This document shows positions 6,987-14,036 of a DNA stretch of 22,293 bases, in pieces. The stretch is taken from the NCBI GenBank assembly GCA_937892735.1, contig CALBGL010000019.1, positions 1 through 22,293 of the forward strand, written 5' to 3'. Both the position numbers and the translations under genes were made by a program. The stretch's first letter is position 1. Every line of letters begins with the position of its first letter. The stretch comes from an uncultured Clostridia bacterium. Its GTDB lineage: Bacteria; Bacillota; Clostridia; Lachnospirales; Bianqueaceae. Below the pieces are notes generated by a model, which was given only the letters and a program-made list of their open reading frames with translations, was not told the origin of the DNA and made no database searches.

Positions 6987-8717
6987 ATGAAAAAGTCGGT
7001 AGCATTTTTGCTGTGTTTGATCCTTGCGATCACGTCTCTTTTAGGCTGCAATGGCAGCAACGATTCCAGCGTGACAGAGACATCGCAGACGGAGACATCG
7101 CAGGCTGAGGCATCGCAGGCGGAAGCTGAGGAATCCGCTCAGACGCCGGTGGATGATGAGACGGTTACGAAACTCTATGAGTGGCCTTTGGCGGAGGATG
7201 GAACGGAACTGACCATTTTTACCAAGCTGCTGACATCCATCGAAGACTTCGATACCAATAAGACGACACTGTGGTATGAAGAGCAGACAGGGGTGCACAT
7301 CAACTGGATTCAGGCTCCGGAGGCAGAATTTACCACGCAGCTGAACCTGAACATTACTGGAGGAGAGTGGCCGGACATTTACGCGGCGAATCTGTCCACC
7401 ACAGAGCTGATGTCCATGCGCAATGGCGGCGTCATCATTCCTTTGAATGATCTGATCGATACCTATGCCTACTATGCATATCAGATTCTGGAAGAGCATC
7501 CGGAGTACAGGGATTATCTGACGGCGCCGGACGGAAATATGTATTCTTTGTGGTACAATGATACGGGGAAACATATGTATTATACTCGCAAGATGTTCGT
7601 GAAGCAGAGTTGGCTGGATCAGCTGGGGATGGAAGCGCCCACTACAACACAGGAATTTGAGGATATGTTGATCGCGTTTCGGGATAACGACATGAATGGA
7701 AACGGCGATACAACGGATGAAGTTCCATTCATGACTTCTTTTAAGGCCTGGGGCGGTTCCCCATTCTGTTATTTCATCTGTCCGTTCCAGATGACTTCCG
7801 GGGATGGGATCTACGCGGATGAGGAAGGAAACTGGCATCTGGCGGCGGCAGAGGACGGATATAAAGACGCTCTGGTCTGGATGAACCATCTGTTTGAAGA
7901 GGGATTGATCGCAGAGGAAACCTTCACACAGGATAAGAACCAGTTCAAGGCGATTATCAATACCAGCTCCGAGGAAGAGACCCTTGTCGGCTGCTTTACG
8001 GCGGCATATCAGGGTGAAGTCATCAACAATGCGTCCTATACGCAGCAGGCGGATTATATTCCTGTAGAACCCTTGGAAGGACCCAGTGGACAGAAGATCG
8101 CACCCAGCAGCGGTTATGGCGATTTCAAGGCTCGCTGCGCCATCACATCGGTCTGTGAGAATCCGAAGCTTGCGATTCAGTGGCTGGATTTCTGGCTGAG
8201 CCAGGATGGCCGTCTGTATCAGGAATATGGCGTAGAAGAGGGTGTGGATTATCAGATCGTAGATAAGCCTTCCATCTATGGAGATCCGGCATCCTATGAG
8301 AGACTGTTTGAATTGTCCCAGTCCACACTGCAGAACATTGTATGGTATAACCATACAGTACCGCGTCATGACTGGGAAGAGATCCGTTATGGCAATGCAA
8401 TGGAGGATGGGTCTCAGGAGACATTGCTTTATGAGGCTGCCTTGCTCTATGAGGATTACTATGTTCCTACGGGGCTTAAAGCCTTGTTCTGGATTGAGGA
8501 TGAGGTAGAGGCCGAGGAATACGATACACTCAAGACGGATATCAATGACTATATCGAGACGCAATCTACCGCTTTCACGACTGGAGAGCGCAGCCTGGAT
8601 GAGTTTGATATGTTCGTTCAGGAACTCAAAGATATCGGTATGGATCGGTATCTGGAACTGGCAAGTAAGTTCTATGGGGATTCCGGCGTGGATTATGATG
8701 GAACGATTGCCGGATAA
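6987..8717 (+). CDS. Sugar ABC transporter solute-binding lipoprotein (LplA-like)
   Basis: A 576-residue extracellular solute-binding protein of the large LplA-type class that pairs with LplB/YtcP permeases. It has a lipoprotein signal: basic MKK, a hydrophobic stretch and the lipobox LLGC with Cys21 as the lipidated residue. Next comes a Ser/Thr/Glu/Gln-rich linker with a five-residue repeat (about 30-44) that tethers the domain to the membrane. The mature part has features of the class, such as GGEWPDIYAAN and the asparagine/aspartate-rich segment FRDNDMNGNGDTTDEVPF, which is reminiscent of calcium-binding loops in LplA relatives. An AGGAGGG site precedes the ATG. Substrate, probably an oligosaccharide, is not deducible. 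A strong terminator follows directly, so this is the last gene of the operon. Confidence 0.9.
   Translation: MKKSVAFLLCLILAITSLLGCNGSNDSSVTETSQTETSQAEASQAEAEESAQTPVDDETVTKLYEWPLAEDGTELTIFTKLLTSIEDFDTNKTTLWYEEQTGVHINWIQAPEAEFTTQLNLNITGGEWPDIYAANLSTTELMSMRNGGVIIPLNDLIDTYAYYAYQILEEHPEYRDYLTAPDGNMYSLWYNDTGKHMYYTRKMFVKQSWLDQLGMEAPTTTQEFEDMLIAFRDNDMNGNGDTTDEVPFMTSFKAWGGSPFCYFICPFQMTSGDGIYADEEGNWHLAAAEDGYKDALVWMNHLFEEGLIAEETFTQDKNQFKAIINTSSEEETLVGCFTAAYQGEVINNASYTQQADYIPVEPLEGPSGQKIAPSSGYGDFKARCAITSVCENPKLAIQWLDFWLSQDGRLYQEYGVEEGVDYQIVDKPSIYGDPASYERLFELSQSTLQNIVWYNHTVPRHDWEEIRYGNAMEDGSQETLLYEAALLYEDYYVPTGLKALFWIEDEVEAEEYDTLKTDINDYIETQSTAFTTGERSLDEFDMFVQELKDIGMDRYLELASKFYGDSGVDYDGTIAG
7074..7118 (+). 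repeat. 15-bp tandem repeat in the lipoprotein linker
   Basis: Three copies of a 15-bp unit (7074-7088, 7089-7103, 7104-7118) encode TETSQ, TETSQ and AEASQ in the linker after the lipid anchor. The core GAGACATCGCAG is exact in the first two units and has one change in the third. Repeat slippage could vary the tether length without shifting the frame. Confidence 0.75.
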
Positions 8718-8740
8718 ACAGACATAAAATGGGGGTTATA

Positions 8741-8782
8741 CTGCCGCGGCGGCCTAATATTAGGCCCGCGGCAGTTTTCTTT
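8741..8782 (+). terminator. Strong Rho-independent terminator of the ABC transporter operon
   Basis: CTGCCGCG (8741-8748) pairs with CGCGGCAG (8767-8774). Inside lies the perfect 16-bp palindrome GGCCTAATATTAGGCC (8751-8766), separated from the 5' arm by a 2-base bulge. The stem is followed by TTTTCTTT. It starts 24 bases after the lipoprotein stop. Confidence 0.93.
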
Positions 8783-8805
8783 ATGGAAAAAGCGGCTGGC
8801 GGCTC

Positions 8806-8834
8806 TTGATTTCACGGGGGAATGCCGATATAAT
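8806..8834 (+). promoter_or_regulatory. Sigma-A-type promoter of the zinc-ribbon protein gene
   Basis: TTGATT (8806-8811) and TATAAT (8829-8834) are spaced by 17 bases, just after the transporter terminator and 34 bases before the GTG start of the next gene. Confidence 0.72.
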
Positions 8835-8867
8835 AAAATAAAAAGAGATTCAGGGGAGGAATACGCA

Positions 8868-9245
8868 GTGAAAAGCATAAAACCAGGCCGGGGACCATCG
8901 CTTATGGGAGGAGTCATGAGTATTCTGATAGGCTTATTTGGCGTGGGATGGACCATTGCAGCGGCTGCCAACGGCGGCGCTATATTTGCACTTTTCGGCA
9001 TCATTTTCATCGTCGCAGCGATTATGCAGGCAGTGTATCATTTTAAGAACGCCACTAGCAAGAATCGTTATTCTGATTTTGATATCACAGACAGCGGGGA
9101 GGAGACAGATCCGTTCAATGAGAGATTCGGATCGTCGCAGAATTATGCAGGCACGGAGCAGGAACATCGGTTTTGTCCATATTGCGGTACACCGGTGGGA
9201 GAGGGATATGAGTTTTGCAGCCGGTGCGGCAAGAAGCTCCCCTGA
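8868..9245 (+). CDS. Small membrane protein with C-terminal zinc ribbon
   Basis: A 125-residue protein of unknown function. Two hydrophobic segments (about 12-33 and 38-56) suggest a membrane hairpin. They are followed by a polar, acidic linker (66-100) and a C-terminal zinc ribbon with C103-PYC106 and C117-SRC120 (CPYCG...CSRCG). Such ribbons of the double-zinc-ribbon/DUF7577 sort usually serve protein contacts rather than catalysis. The start is GTG at 8868, chosen because GGGGAGGA (8853-8860) lies at the right distance and a good promoter precedes it. The next gene starts 84 bases downstream and may be on the same transcript. The hydrophobic layout and ribbon are directly visible; the function is not. 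Confidence 0.8.
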   Translation: MKSIKPGRGPSLMGGVMSILIGLFGVGWTIAAAANGGAIFALFGIIFIVAAIMQAVYHFKNATSKNRYSDFDITDSGEETDPFNERFGSSQNYAGTEQEHRFCPYCGTPVGEGYEFCSRCGKKLP

Positions 9246-9289
9246 GACCTAAAGCAGGAGATTGGGCGTGCATATTCGTTGAAATGGGT

Positions 9290-9306
9290 GGTTCCTATAG
9301 AGAACC
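9290..9306 (+). other. Small inverted repeat in the gap before the 108-residue gene
   Basis: GGTTC and GAACC pair across the 7-base loop CTATAGA. The element CCTATAGA occurs twice here (9294-9301 and 9305-9312). There is no T-run and no convincing promoter in the 84-base gap, so the role is unknown. Confidence 0.3.
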
Positions 9307-9329
9307 TATAGAAAAAGCGGAGGTGCACA

Positions 9330-9656
9330 ATGAATTTATTTTATCACATTACATCCAGGAGAAACCTGGAATCGATACAGAAGGAAGGGCTCTTGCCCCA
9401 ATATGGGTATTTATCAGAGTTGGTGATGGAGCAGCGCAGCGCGATCTACTTGTTTAAAGAACTGGATGAGGTGCGTTATGCCATGGAGAATTGGTTTGGC
9501 GAGTGTATTCGATATGTGTATGACAAAAAAGACTTGATTCTTCTCCGAATTCACCTGTCAGATGAAATTTATTTTGAAGAACGTTTTGGATGGGAAGTGA
9601 TATGTTACACGCGGATTCCATCGGAATGTATTTCGGTAGTTCCTTTTCCAGAATAA
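9330..9656 (+). CDS. Hypothetical protein, possible ADP-ribosyltransferase-like fold
   Basis: A 108-residue cytoplasmic protein. I do not recognise a named family with certainty. The N-terminus FYHITSRRNLESIQKEGLLP resembles the [YH]-H-x-T/S plus (N)LxSIxxxGL pattern at the start of DarT/DUF4433, KptA and other ADP-ribosyltransferase-like proteins. The end (GWEVICYTRIPSECISVV) fits the last strands of that fold, with a glutamate (about residue 89) in a plausible catalytic place. It is short for an active enzyme of this kind. GGAGG (9319-9323) precedes the ATG by 6 bases. It follows the zinc-ribbon gene and could share its transcript. No obvious antitoxin partner, such as a macrodomain protein, is adjacent. 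The coding call is good; the fold call is tentative. Confidence 0.72.
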   Translation: MNLFYHITSRRNLESIQKEGLLPQYGYLSELVMEQRSAIYLFKELDEVRYAMENWFGECIRYVYDKKDLILLRIHLSDEIYFEERFGWEVICYTRIPSECISVVPFPE

Positions 9657-9665
9657 AAGAAAGGC

Positions 9666-9694
9666 TTGTCAGCCCATCCCATCTGTGGTAAGAT
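9666..9694 (+). promoter_or_regulatory. Extended -10 promoter of the methyltransferase-MATE operon
   Basis: TTGTCA (9666-9671) and TAAGAT (9689-9694) are spaced by 17 bases, with TGG directly before the -10 box (extended -10). Transcription would begin near 9701, giving a leader of about 120 bases. Confidence 0.65.
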
Positions 9695-9695
9695 A

Positions 9696-9749
9696 GTTAT
9701 ACTTCATAACAAGAATGTGATGTAAGGATTTTACAAAACGCTATCAGCG
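9696..9749 (+). other. Leader region with three small consecutive hairpins
   Basis: The DNA around the start and in the leader of the methyltransferase gene holds GTTAT/ATAAC (9696-9710), TGTAA/TTACA (9721-9735) and CGCT/AGCG (9739-9749), each with a 3 to 5 base loop. I recognise no riboswitch consensus and no terminator. The first repeat straddles the predicted start site and could instead be an operator. Confidence 0.35.
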
Positions 9750-9821
9750 AGCCTGGTAGTCCTGCTTTCCGGTGTTATTCTGGAAAAAGTATCAAATCAG
9801 CAGAAGGAAGGTAACATCTAA

Positions 9822-10622
9822 ATGGATAATGTGTTAGAGAATGGAACACGGTTTAATGGCATGGCAGATCTATATGATGAGGCAAGACCCAGAGTTCCGC
9901 TGTATCCCGTAGAGATCTTGACGTGCTATCTGGGACGGAAGCCGGAGAGAGTGGTGGATCTCGGATGCGGCCCCGGAATCTCGACAGAAGTCTGGAAGGG
10001 ACATGCGAAGGAGGTCATCGGTGTTGAGCCGAATGCGGATATGATTCGCCGCGCGAAAACGAAGGAGGGGGATGGTCTGGTGTTCCGTCAGGCTTTTGGG
10101 CAGGAGACAGGACTGTCGGATGCCTGCGCGGATATCGTGGTCAGTTCTCAGGCGTTTCACTGGATGGAACCGGTAGCCACGCTGCGGGAGATTCATCGGA
10201 TCCTGAAGGCAGGAGGCATTTTTTCTACCATTGATTATGAGTGGCCGCCATCCTGCGGCTGGAAAGCAGAACTCGCTTTTCAAAAGTTTTCGCACGATCT
10301 GAGCCAATTGGATCCAGAGGGACCGAAGCAGGGCATTATTCGGTGGAAAAAGAGCGATCATCTGAAACATATTCGGGAATCGGGCCATTTCGTGTATAGT
10401 CGGGAACTGTTTTTTGCCAGTACGGAATGCTGCAGTGTACAGCGACTGGTCAATATGGCGCTGTCCCGCAGCAGTATACAATATATTGTGACGCATCATC
10501 CACGGGAAGCGGGAGAGATGATAAAAGCGTTTCAGGAAGGACTGGAGAAACTGCTGGGGACCGGAGAATTTGAAATATCCATCAGTTACCGTATGAGAAT
10601 GGGGGTCAAAGCAGAGGCATGA
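9822..10622 (+). CDS. Class I SAM-dependent methyltransferase
   Basis: A 266-residue methyltransferase of the Methyltransf_11/UbiE-like type. SAM motif I is VVDLGCGPG (44-52), the acidic end of strand 2 is GVEPNADM, and motif IV is DIVVSSQAFHWM with the following LREIHRILKAGG typical of small-molecule methyltransferases. FNGMADLYDEARP near the N-terminus is the usual cap helix of this group. A GGAAGG site (9806-9811) precedes the ATG. The stop overlaps the start of the MATE pump gene (ATGA), so both proteins are made together. The substrate is unknown; the coupling to an efflux pump suggests a small molecule handled by both, which is inference. Confidence 0.87.
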   Translation: MDNVLENGTRFNGMADLYDEARPRVPLYPVEILTCYLGRKPERVVDLGCGPGISTEVWKGHAKEVIGVEPNADMIRRAKTKEGDGLVFRQAFGQETGLSDACADIVVSSQAFHWMEPVATLREIHRILKAGGIFSTIDYEWPPSCGWKAELAFQKFSHDLSQLDPEGPKQGIIRWKKSDHLKHIRESGHFVYSRELFFASTECCSVQRLVNMALSRSSIQYIVTHHPREAGEMIKAFQEGLEKLLGTGEFEISISYRMRMGVKAEA

Positions 10623-12001
10623 AAAAGTCTTATGAAATGGATATGTGTCATGGTCCATTGCTGCGTAAGTTAATCGTGTTTTCATTGCCGGTGATGTTAT
10701 CCGGAGTGCTGCAGCTACTTTTTAATGCGGCAGATATTATTGTAGTAGGACAGTATGTAGGCAGTACTGCTTTGGCAGCTGTGGGTTCTACCGGATCACT
10801 GATCAATTTATTGATCAATCTGCTGATCGGGCTTTCTGTGGGCGCCAATGTTATGGTAGCCAGATATTACGGGGCACACGAAGAAGAGATGGTGAGTCAG
10901 ACTGTGCATACCGCCATTTTGCTCAGTCTTGTGAGCGGCGCTGTCATGATCTTCATTGGAATCGCGTTAGCGGAGCCGCTCTTGCGGCTCATGGGAACAC
11001 CGGATAATGTGTTAGATCAGGCAGCGCTGTATGTGCGGATTTATTTTGCCGGCATGCCAGTCATCATGCTGTATAATTTTGGAAGCGCGATTCTGCGGGC
11101 AGTCGGCGATACGAAACGTCCTATGTATTTCCTGCTGATAGCGGGAATCTTGAATGTACTTATGAATCTGTTTTTTGTTATTGTGCTTAAAATGGGCGTG
11201 GCAGGAGTCGCATTGGCGACAGTACTCTCTCAATGTGTTTCCGCTGGGCTGGTACTGCTTTGTTTGATTCGTTCCCATGGAGCGATCAAATTGCATCTGA
11301 AAGAGTTGAAGATACATAAGGAGCCGCTGCTGAAGATGATTCGTGTAGGATTGCCGGCAGGAATCCAGGGTTCGATCTTCAGTATCTCGAATGTACTGAT
11401 TCAGTCTTCGGTGAACTCCTTTGGAGACATTGCGATGGCCGGCAACGCGGCCGCCTCCAATATTGAAGGCTTTATCTATACCTGTATGAATGCCATTTAT
11501 CAGGCCGCCATCAGTTTTACAAGTCAAAACTACGGAGCGGGACAGTACAAGCGGATTCGTAAGATCATGCGAAGTGGAGTTCTGATTGTAAGCTGCGTAG
11601 GTCTTCTTTTAGGCGGAATCGCTTTTCTGTGCGCCCCGATCCTTTTGTCCATCTATAACACGGATCCGCAGGTGATTCAATATGGCATGCTGCGGATGGA
11701 AATCATCTGCCTCACCTATTTTACATGCGGAATCATGGATGTGATGGTAGGATGCCTTCGGGGATTGGGATATTCCATCATGCCCATGATCGTATCTTTA
11801 GCGGGAGCATGTGGAATACGAGTTCTGTGGATTTTCACTGTGTTTCAATGGGATCGCACGCTGACCATGCTGTACATTTCGTATCCTGTATCCTGGATGA
11901 TCACAGCGGCAGTTCATATAATTTGTTTTCTAATCATTATTCGCAAAGTGCCCAATAGGGACACGGAAGATGATAATGGACAAAGAATCGCGGTACAATA
12001 A
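10619..12001 (+). CDS. MATE family efflux transporter
   Basis: A 460-residue multidrug and toxin extrusion transporter with about 12 membrane helices, exporting small organic compounds by cation antiport. The N-terminus LRKLIVFSLPVMLSGVLQLL, then FNAADIIVVGQYVGSTALAA and NLLIGLSVGANVMVARYYGA are strongly typical of clostridial MATE proteins. The second half repeats the pattern (PAGIQGSIFSISNVLIQS; AAISFTSQNYGAGQYKR). The ATG overlaps the methyltransferase stop by 4 bases and has no separate promoter. The gene ends just before a bidirectional terminator. MATE proteins vary widely in substrate, so no drug is assigned. Confidence 0.93.
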   Translation: MKKSYEMDMCHGPLLRKLIVFSLPVMLSGVLQLLFNAADIIVVGQYVGSTALAAVGSTGSLINLLINLLIGLSVGANVMVARYYGAHEEEMVSQTVHTAILLSLVSGAVMIFIGIALAEPLLRLMGTPDNVLDQAALYVRIYFAGMPVIMLYNFGSAILRAVGDTKRPMYFLLIAGILNVLMNLFFVIVLKMGVAGVALATVLSQCVSAGLVLLCLIRSHGAIKLHLKELKIHKEPLLKMIRVGLPAGIQGSIFSISNVLIQSSVNSFGDIAMAGNAAASNIEGFIYTCMNAIYQAAISFTSQNYGAGQYKRIRKIMRSGVLIVSCVGLLLGGIAFLCAPILLSIYNTDPQVIQYGMLRMEIICLTYFTCGIMDVMVGCLRGLGYSIMPMIVSLAGACGIRVLWIFTVFQWDRTLTMLYISYPVSWMITAAVHIICFLIIIRKVPNRDTEDDNGQRIAVQ

Positions 12002-12002
12002 G

Positions 12003-12041
12003 AAAAGGGAATGACGACCCGACAAGGCGTCATTCCCTTTT
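12003..12041. terminator. Bidirectional terminator between convergent genes
   Basis: AAAAGGGAATGACG (12003-12016) pairs perfectly with CGTCATTCCCTTTT (12028-12041) across an 11-base loop. The A-run and T-run flanks allow termination in both directions: for the MATE operon on plus and the DUF6062-like gene on minus. Confidence 0.92.
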
Positions 12042-12046
12042 GGCAT

Positions 12047-12796
12047 TTACGCATTCTTATCTTTTTCCACAAATTGGCCGTTTACCTTTAAAATGCTGCG
12101 CGGAAGGGCATCCTGGCTGTTTTTCCAAGGCTTGTCCTTATACCGGTAATCGAACTTCAGAGTGAACCATTCCAACTCATCGGCTATGCGAGCCAGATTC
12201 TCTGTTTCCTGATCGCGAATCATTTGACGGAAAGCTGTACAGTCCTCTCCCGAAAGATACTGCGGCGCTTCCTGATACAGCATGAGAAAATGATCCAAAC
12301 AATAGCCCTTGGATTGTGTGACCAACTGACGGAAATCCGCCTGTTTCTTCCACATATGAAAAAAAGTGGAGAGAAAACGGGAGAATGATACCTCGATTCT
12401 ATCACAGATGTAACAGGAGTGGCGCCAGCGCTCGCGAAGTTCCGGAATGGCGCCGGAGGATGAAGTCGTTTTCTTGGCGAACCATCCAGATTTGACCGGC
12501 TTTTCTCCTTCGGATCGAGAAAGCTCTCGATCTAACGTTTCTATACGGTGCTTCAGATGAGAATGCATCATGAGAGCCAGTCCCAGGGAATTGCCTTGAT
12601 CATAGAGCTGTTTCATATGTGTTTGACAGAATCCCTTTTCGTTGGTTTCCCCCCGTACGTCTACCTCCATGTAGGAGGGACTGAGAACAAAATGAATGCT
12701 GTCCGTTTCCAGTTGGTGATACATGGAACAAAATGGGCACTCCGTCTCGGCTTTAAAACCATCCATAACGGGAATGGTGTAGATTTCTTCCTTCAC
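12047..12796 (-). CDS. DUF6062-like protein with two CxxC...CxxH modules
   Basis: A 249-residue protein of unknown function that I place in the DUF6062 family of Firmicutes from its opening MKEEIYTIPV and the SYMEVDVRGETNEKGFC block. It carries two similarly spaced cysteine-histidine sets: C20-C23 with C57-H60, and C128-C131 with C166-H169, with 33 and 34 residues between pairs. This suggests two zinc-binding modules. No membrane segment or signal is seen. I choose a GTG start at 12796: GGAGG lies 7 bases upstream of it on the minus strand, whereas an upstream ATG at 12814 has no site and would place the GGAGG inside the coding sequence. The gene converges on the MATE operon and diverges from pta. 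Confidence 0.8.
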   Translation of the reverse strand: MKEEIYTIPVMDGFKAETECPFCSMYHQLETDSIHFVLSPSYMEVDVRGETNEKGFCQTHMKQLYDQGNSLGLALMMHSHLKHRIETLDRELSRSEGEKPVKSGWFAKKTTSSSGAIPELRERWRHSCYICDRIEVSFSRFLSTFFHMWKKQADFRQLVTQSKGYCLDHFLMLYQEAPQYLSGEDCTAFRQMIRDQETENLARIADELEWFTLKFDYRYKDKPWKNSQDALPRSILKVNGQFVEKDKNA

Positions 12797-12826
12797 GCTA
12801 TTACCTCCAGACATCAGAATATCTGT

Positions 12827-12855
12827 ATTATAATCGAAATGAAGAGGTTTGTACA
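12827..12855 (-). promoter_or_regulatory. Promoter of the DUF6062-like gene
   Basis: On the minus strand TGTACA (12850-12855) and TATAAT (12827-12832) are 17 bases apart, 30 bases upstream of the GTG start. The -35 box matches consensus at four of six positions. Confidence 0.55.
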
Positions 12856-12918
12856 GGGGAGAAAGGCATTCCCTTCAAAAAAAGTGAAAGAAAATGAGGG
12901 AAAATCCCGAAAAATCCC

Positions 12919-12947
12919 TTGTCTCTTCCATGATTTTGGATTATAAT
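12919..12947 (+). promoter_or_regulatory. Promoter of pta-ackA
   Basis: TTGTCT (12919-12924) and TATAAT (12942-12947) are separated by 17 bases, about 55 bases before the pta start. The 205-base gap between the divergent genes (12797-13001) holds this and the opposite promoter, and nothing else that I recognise. Confidence 0.72.
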
Positions 12948-13001
12948 AGAGATGACGTGTCAATGCACGAGTTTTTGTATACAGAAAGGGGACAATAGTC
13001 C

Positions 13002-14003
13002 ATGAGCGCATTTTTGGATAGTGTAAAGGCAAGAGCCAAACAGGACAAAAAGACCATTGTACTGCCGGAGTCGATGGATCGGCGTACCTTTGAGGCAGCA
13101 GCCGTTGTTTTGAAGGAGGGACTGGCCAATCTGATTATTATCGGCAATCAAGAAGAAGTGGAGAAGAACAGTCAGGGATTGGATATTCAGGGGGCGACCA
13201 TCGTGGATCCCGCGCGCTGCGAGAAGATAGAGGCATACATTGAGAAGCTGGTAGAGCTCCGTCAGAAGAAGGGTATGACTTATGAGATGGCAAAGGATCT
13301 GCTGCTGCACGAGTATATGTACTTTGCCTGTATGATGGTGAAGATGGGAGATGCGGATGGCGTGGTTTCCGGTGCATGCCATTCTACGGCGAATACTTTG
13401 AAGCCTTCTTTGCAGATTATTAAGACAGCGCCTGGCACAAAGCTGGTTTCCGCGTTCTTTGTGATTGTGGTACCGAATTGTGAGTATGGTGCGGATGGTA
13501 CCTTTATTTTCGCGGATTCAGGGCTGGTACAGAATCCCAATTCAGAAGAGCTAGCTGCGATTGCCGCCTCTTCTGCGCAGTCCTTCGAGTTGTTAGTCCA
13601 GAAGGAGCCCATTGTAGCGATGCTTTCGCATTCGACCAAGGGCAGCGCTAAACATGCGGATGTGGATAAGGTCGTGGAGGCGACTCGGATCGCAAAAGAA
13701 GAAAATCCGAATCTGAAGCCGGACGGTGAGCTGCAGTTGGATGCGGCGATTGTTCCTTCTGTAGGAAGTTCCAAGGCGCCGGGCAGCGATGTGGCAGGCA
13801 AGGCGAATGTGCTGGTGTTCCCGGATCTGGATGCGGGAAATATCGGGTACAAGTTGGCACAGCGTTTAGCGAAGGCCGAGGCATATGGTCCTATCACGCA
13901 GGGAATCGCAGCACCTATCAACGATCTGTCCCGTGGATGCTCTGCGGAAGACATCGTCGGCGTCGTGGCGATTACGGCGGTACAGGCCCAGGCAAAGCGG
14001 TAA
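13002..14003 (+). CDS. pta: Phosphate acetyltransferase
   Basis: A 333-residue cytoplasmic enzyme converting acetyl-CoA and phosphate to acetyl phosphate and CoA, the first step of acetate formation. The short Pta form with only the PTA_PTB domain is seen: KKTIVLPESMDRRTFEAA at the N-terminus, GDADGVVSGACHSTANTLKP, IVAMLSHSTKGSAKH and DLDAGNIGYKLAQRLAKAEA, all strongly conserved. An AAAGGGG-type site precedes the ATG. It is 33 bases upstream of ackA and shares its transcript. In a fermenting anaerobe this pair is the main substrate-level phosphorylation route from acetyl-CoA. Length and motifs are normal. Confidence 0.96.
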   Translation: MSAFLDSVKARAKQDKKTIVLPESMDRRTFEAAAVVLKEGLANLIIIGNQEEVEKNSQGLDIQGATIVDPARCEKIEAYIEKLVELRQKKGMTYEMAKDLLLHEYMYFACMMVKMGDADGVVSGACHSTANTLKPSLQIIKTAPGTKLVSAFFVIVVPNCEYGADGTFIFADSGLVQNPNSEELAAIAASSAQSFELLVQKEPIVAMLSHSTKGSAKHADVDKVVEATRIAKEENPNLKPDGELQLDAAIVPSVGSSKAPGSDVAGKANVLVFPDLDAGNIGYKLAQRLAKAEAYGPITQGIAAPINDLSRGCSAEDIVGVVAITAVQAQAKR

Positions 14004-14036
14004 GAGAATTTATTACTTATAAGGAGACAAGTAGTT

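Noticed and set aside
7041..8564. 507-residue open frame on the minus strand opposite the solute-binding lipoprotein gene
   Set aside because: It lies wholly within a clear gene, has no ribosome site, and its product is rich in Ile/Arg/His/Leu without recognisable motifs; it is a codon-bias shadow.
9215..9457. 80-residue plus-strand frame overlapping the zinc-ribbon and 108-residue genes
   Set aside because: It overlaps both genes in another frame and has no ribosome site or recognisable features.
9701..9821. Known riboswitch (purine, SAM, guanidine, PreQ1, ZTP) in the methyltransferase leader
   Set aside because: None of the conserved core sequences I know for these classes is present.
12797..12814. 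ATG at 12814 as start of the DUF6062-like gene
   Set aside because: The only ribosome site (GGAGG, 12804-12808) lies downstream of that ATG and serves the GTG at 12796.
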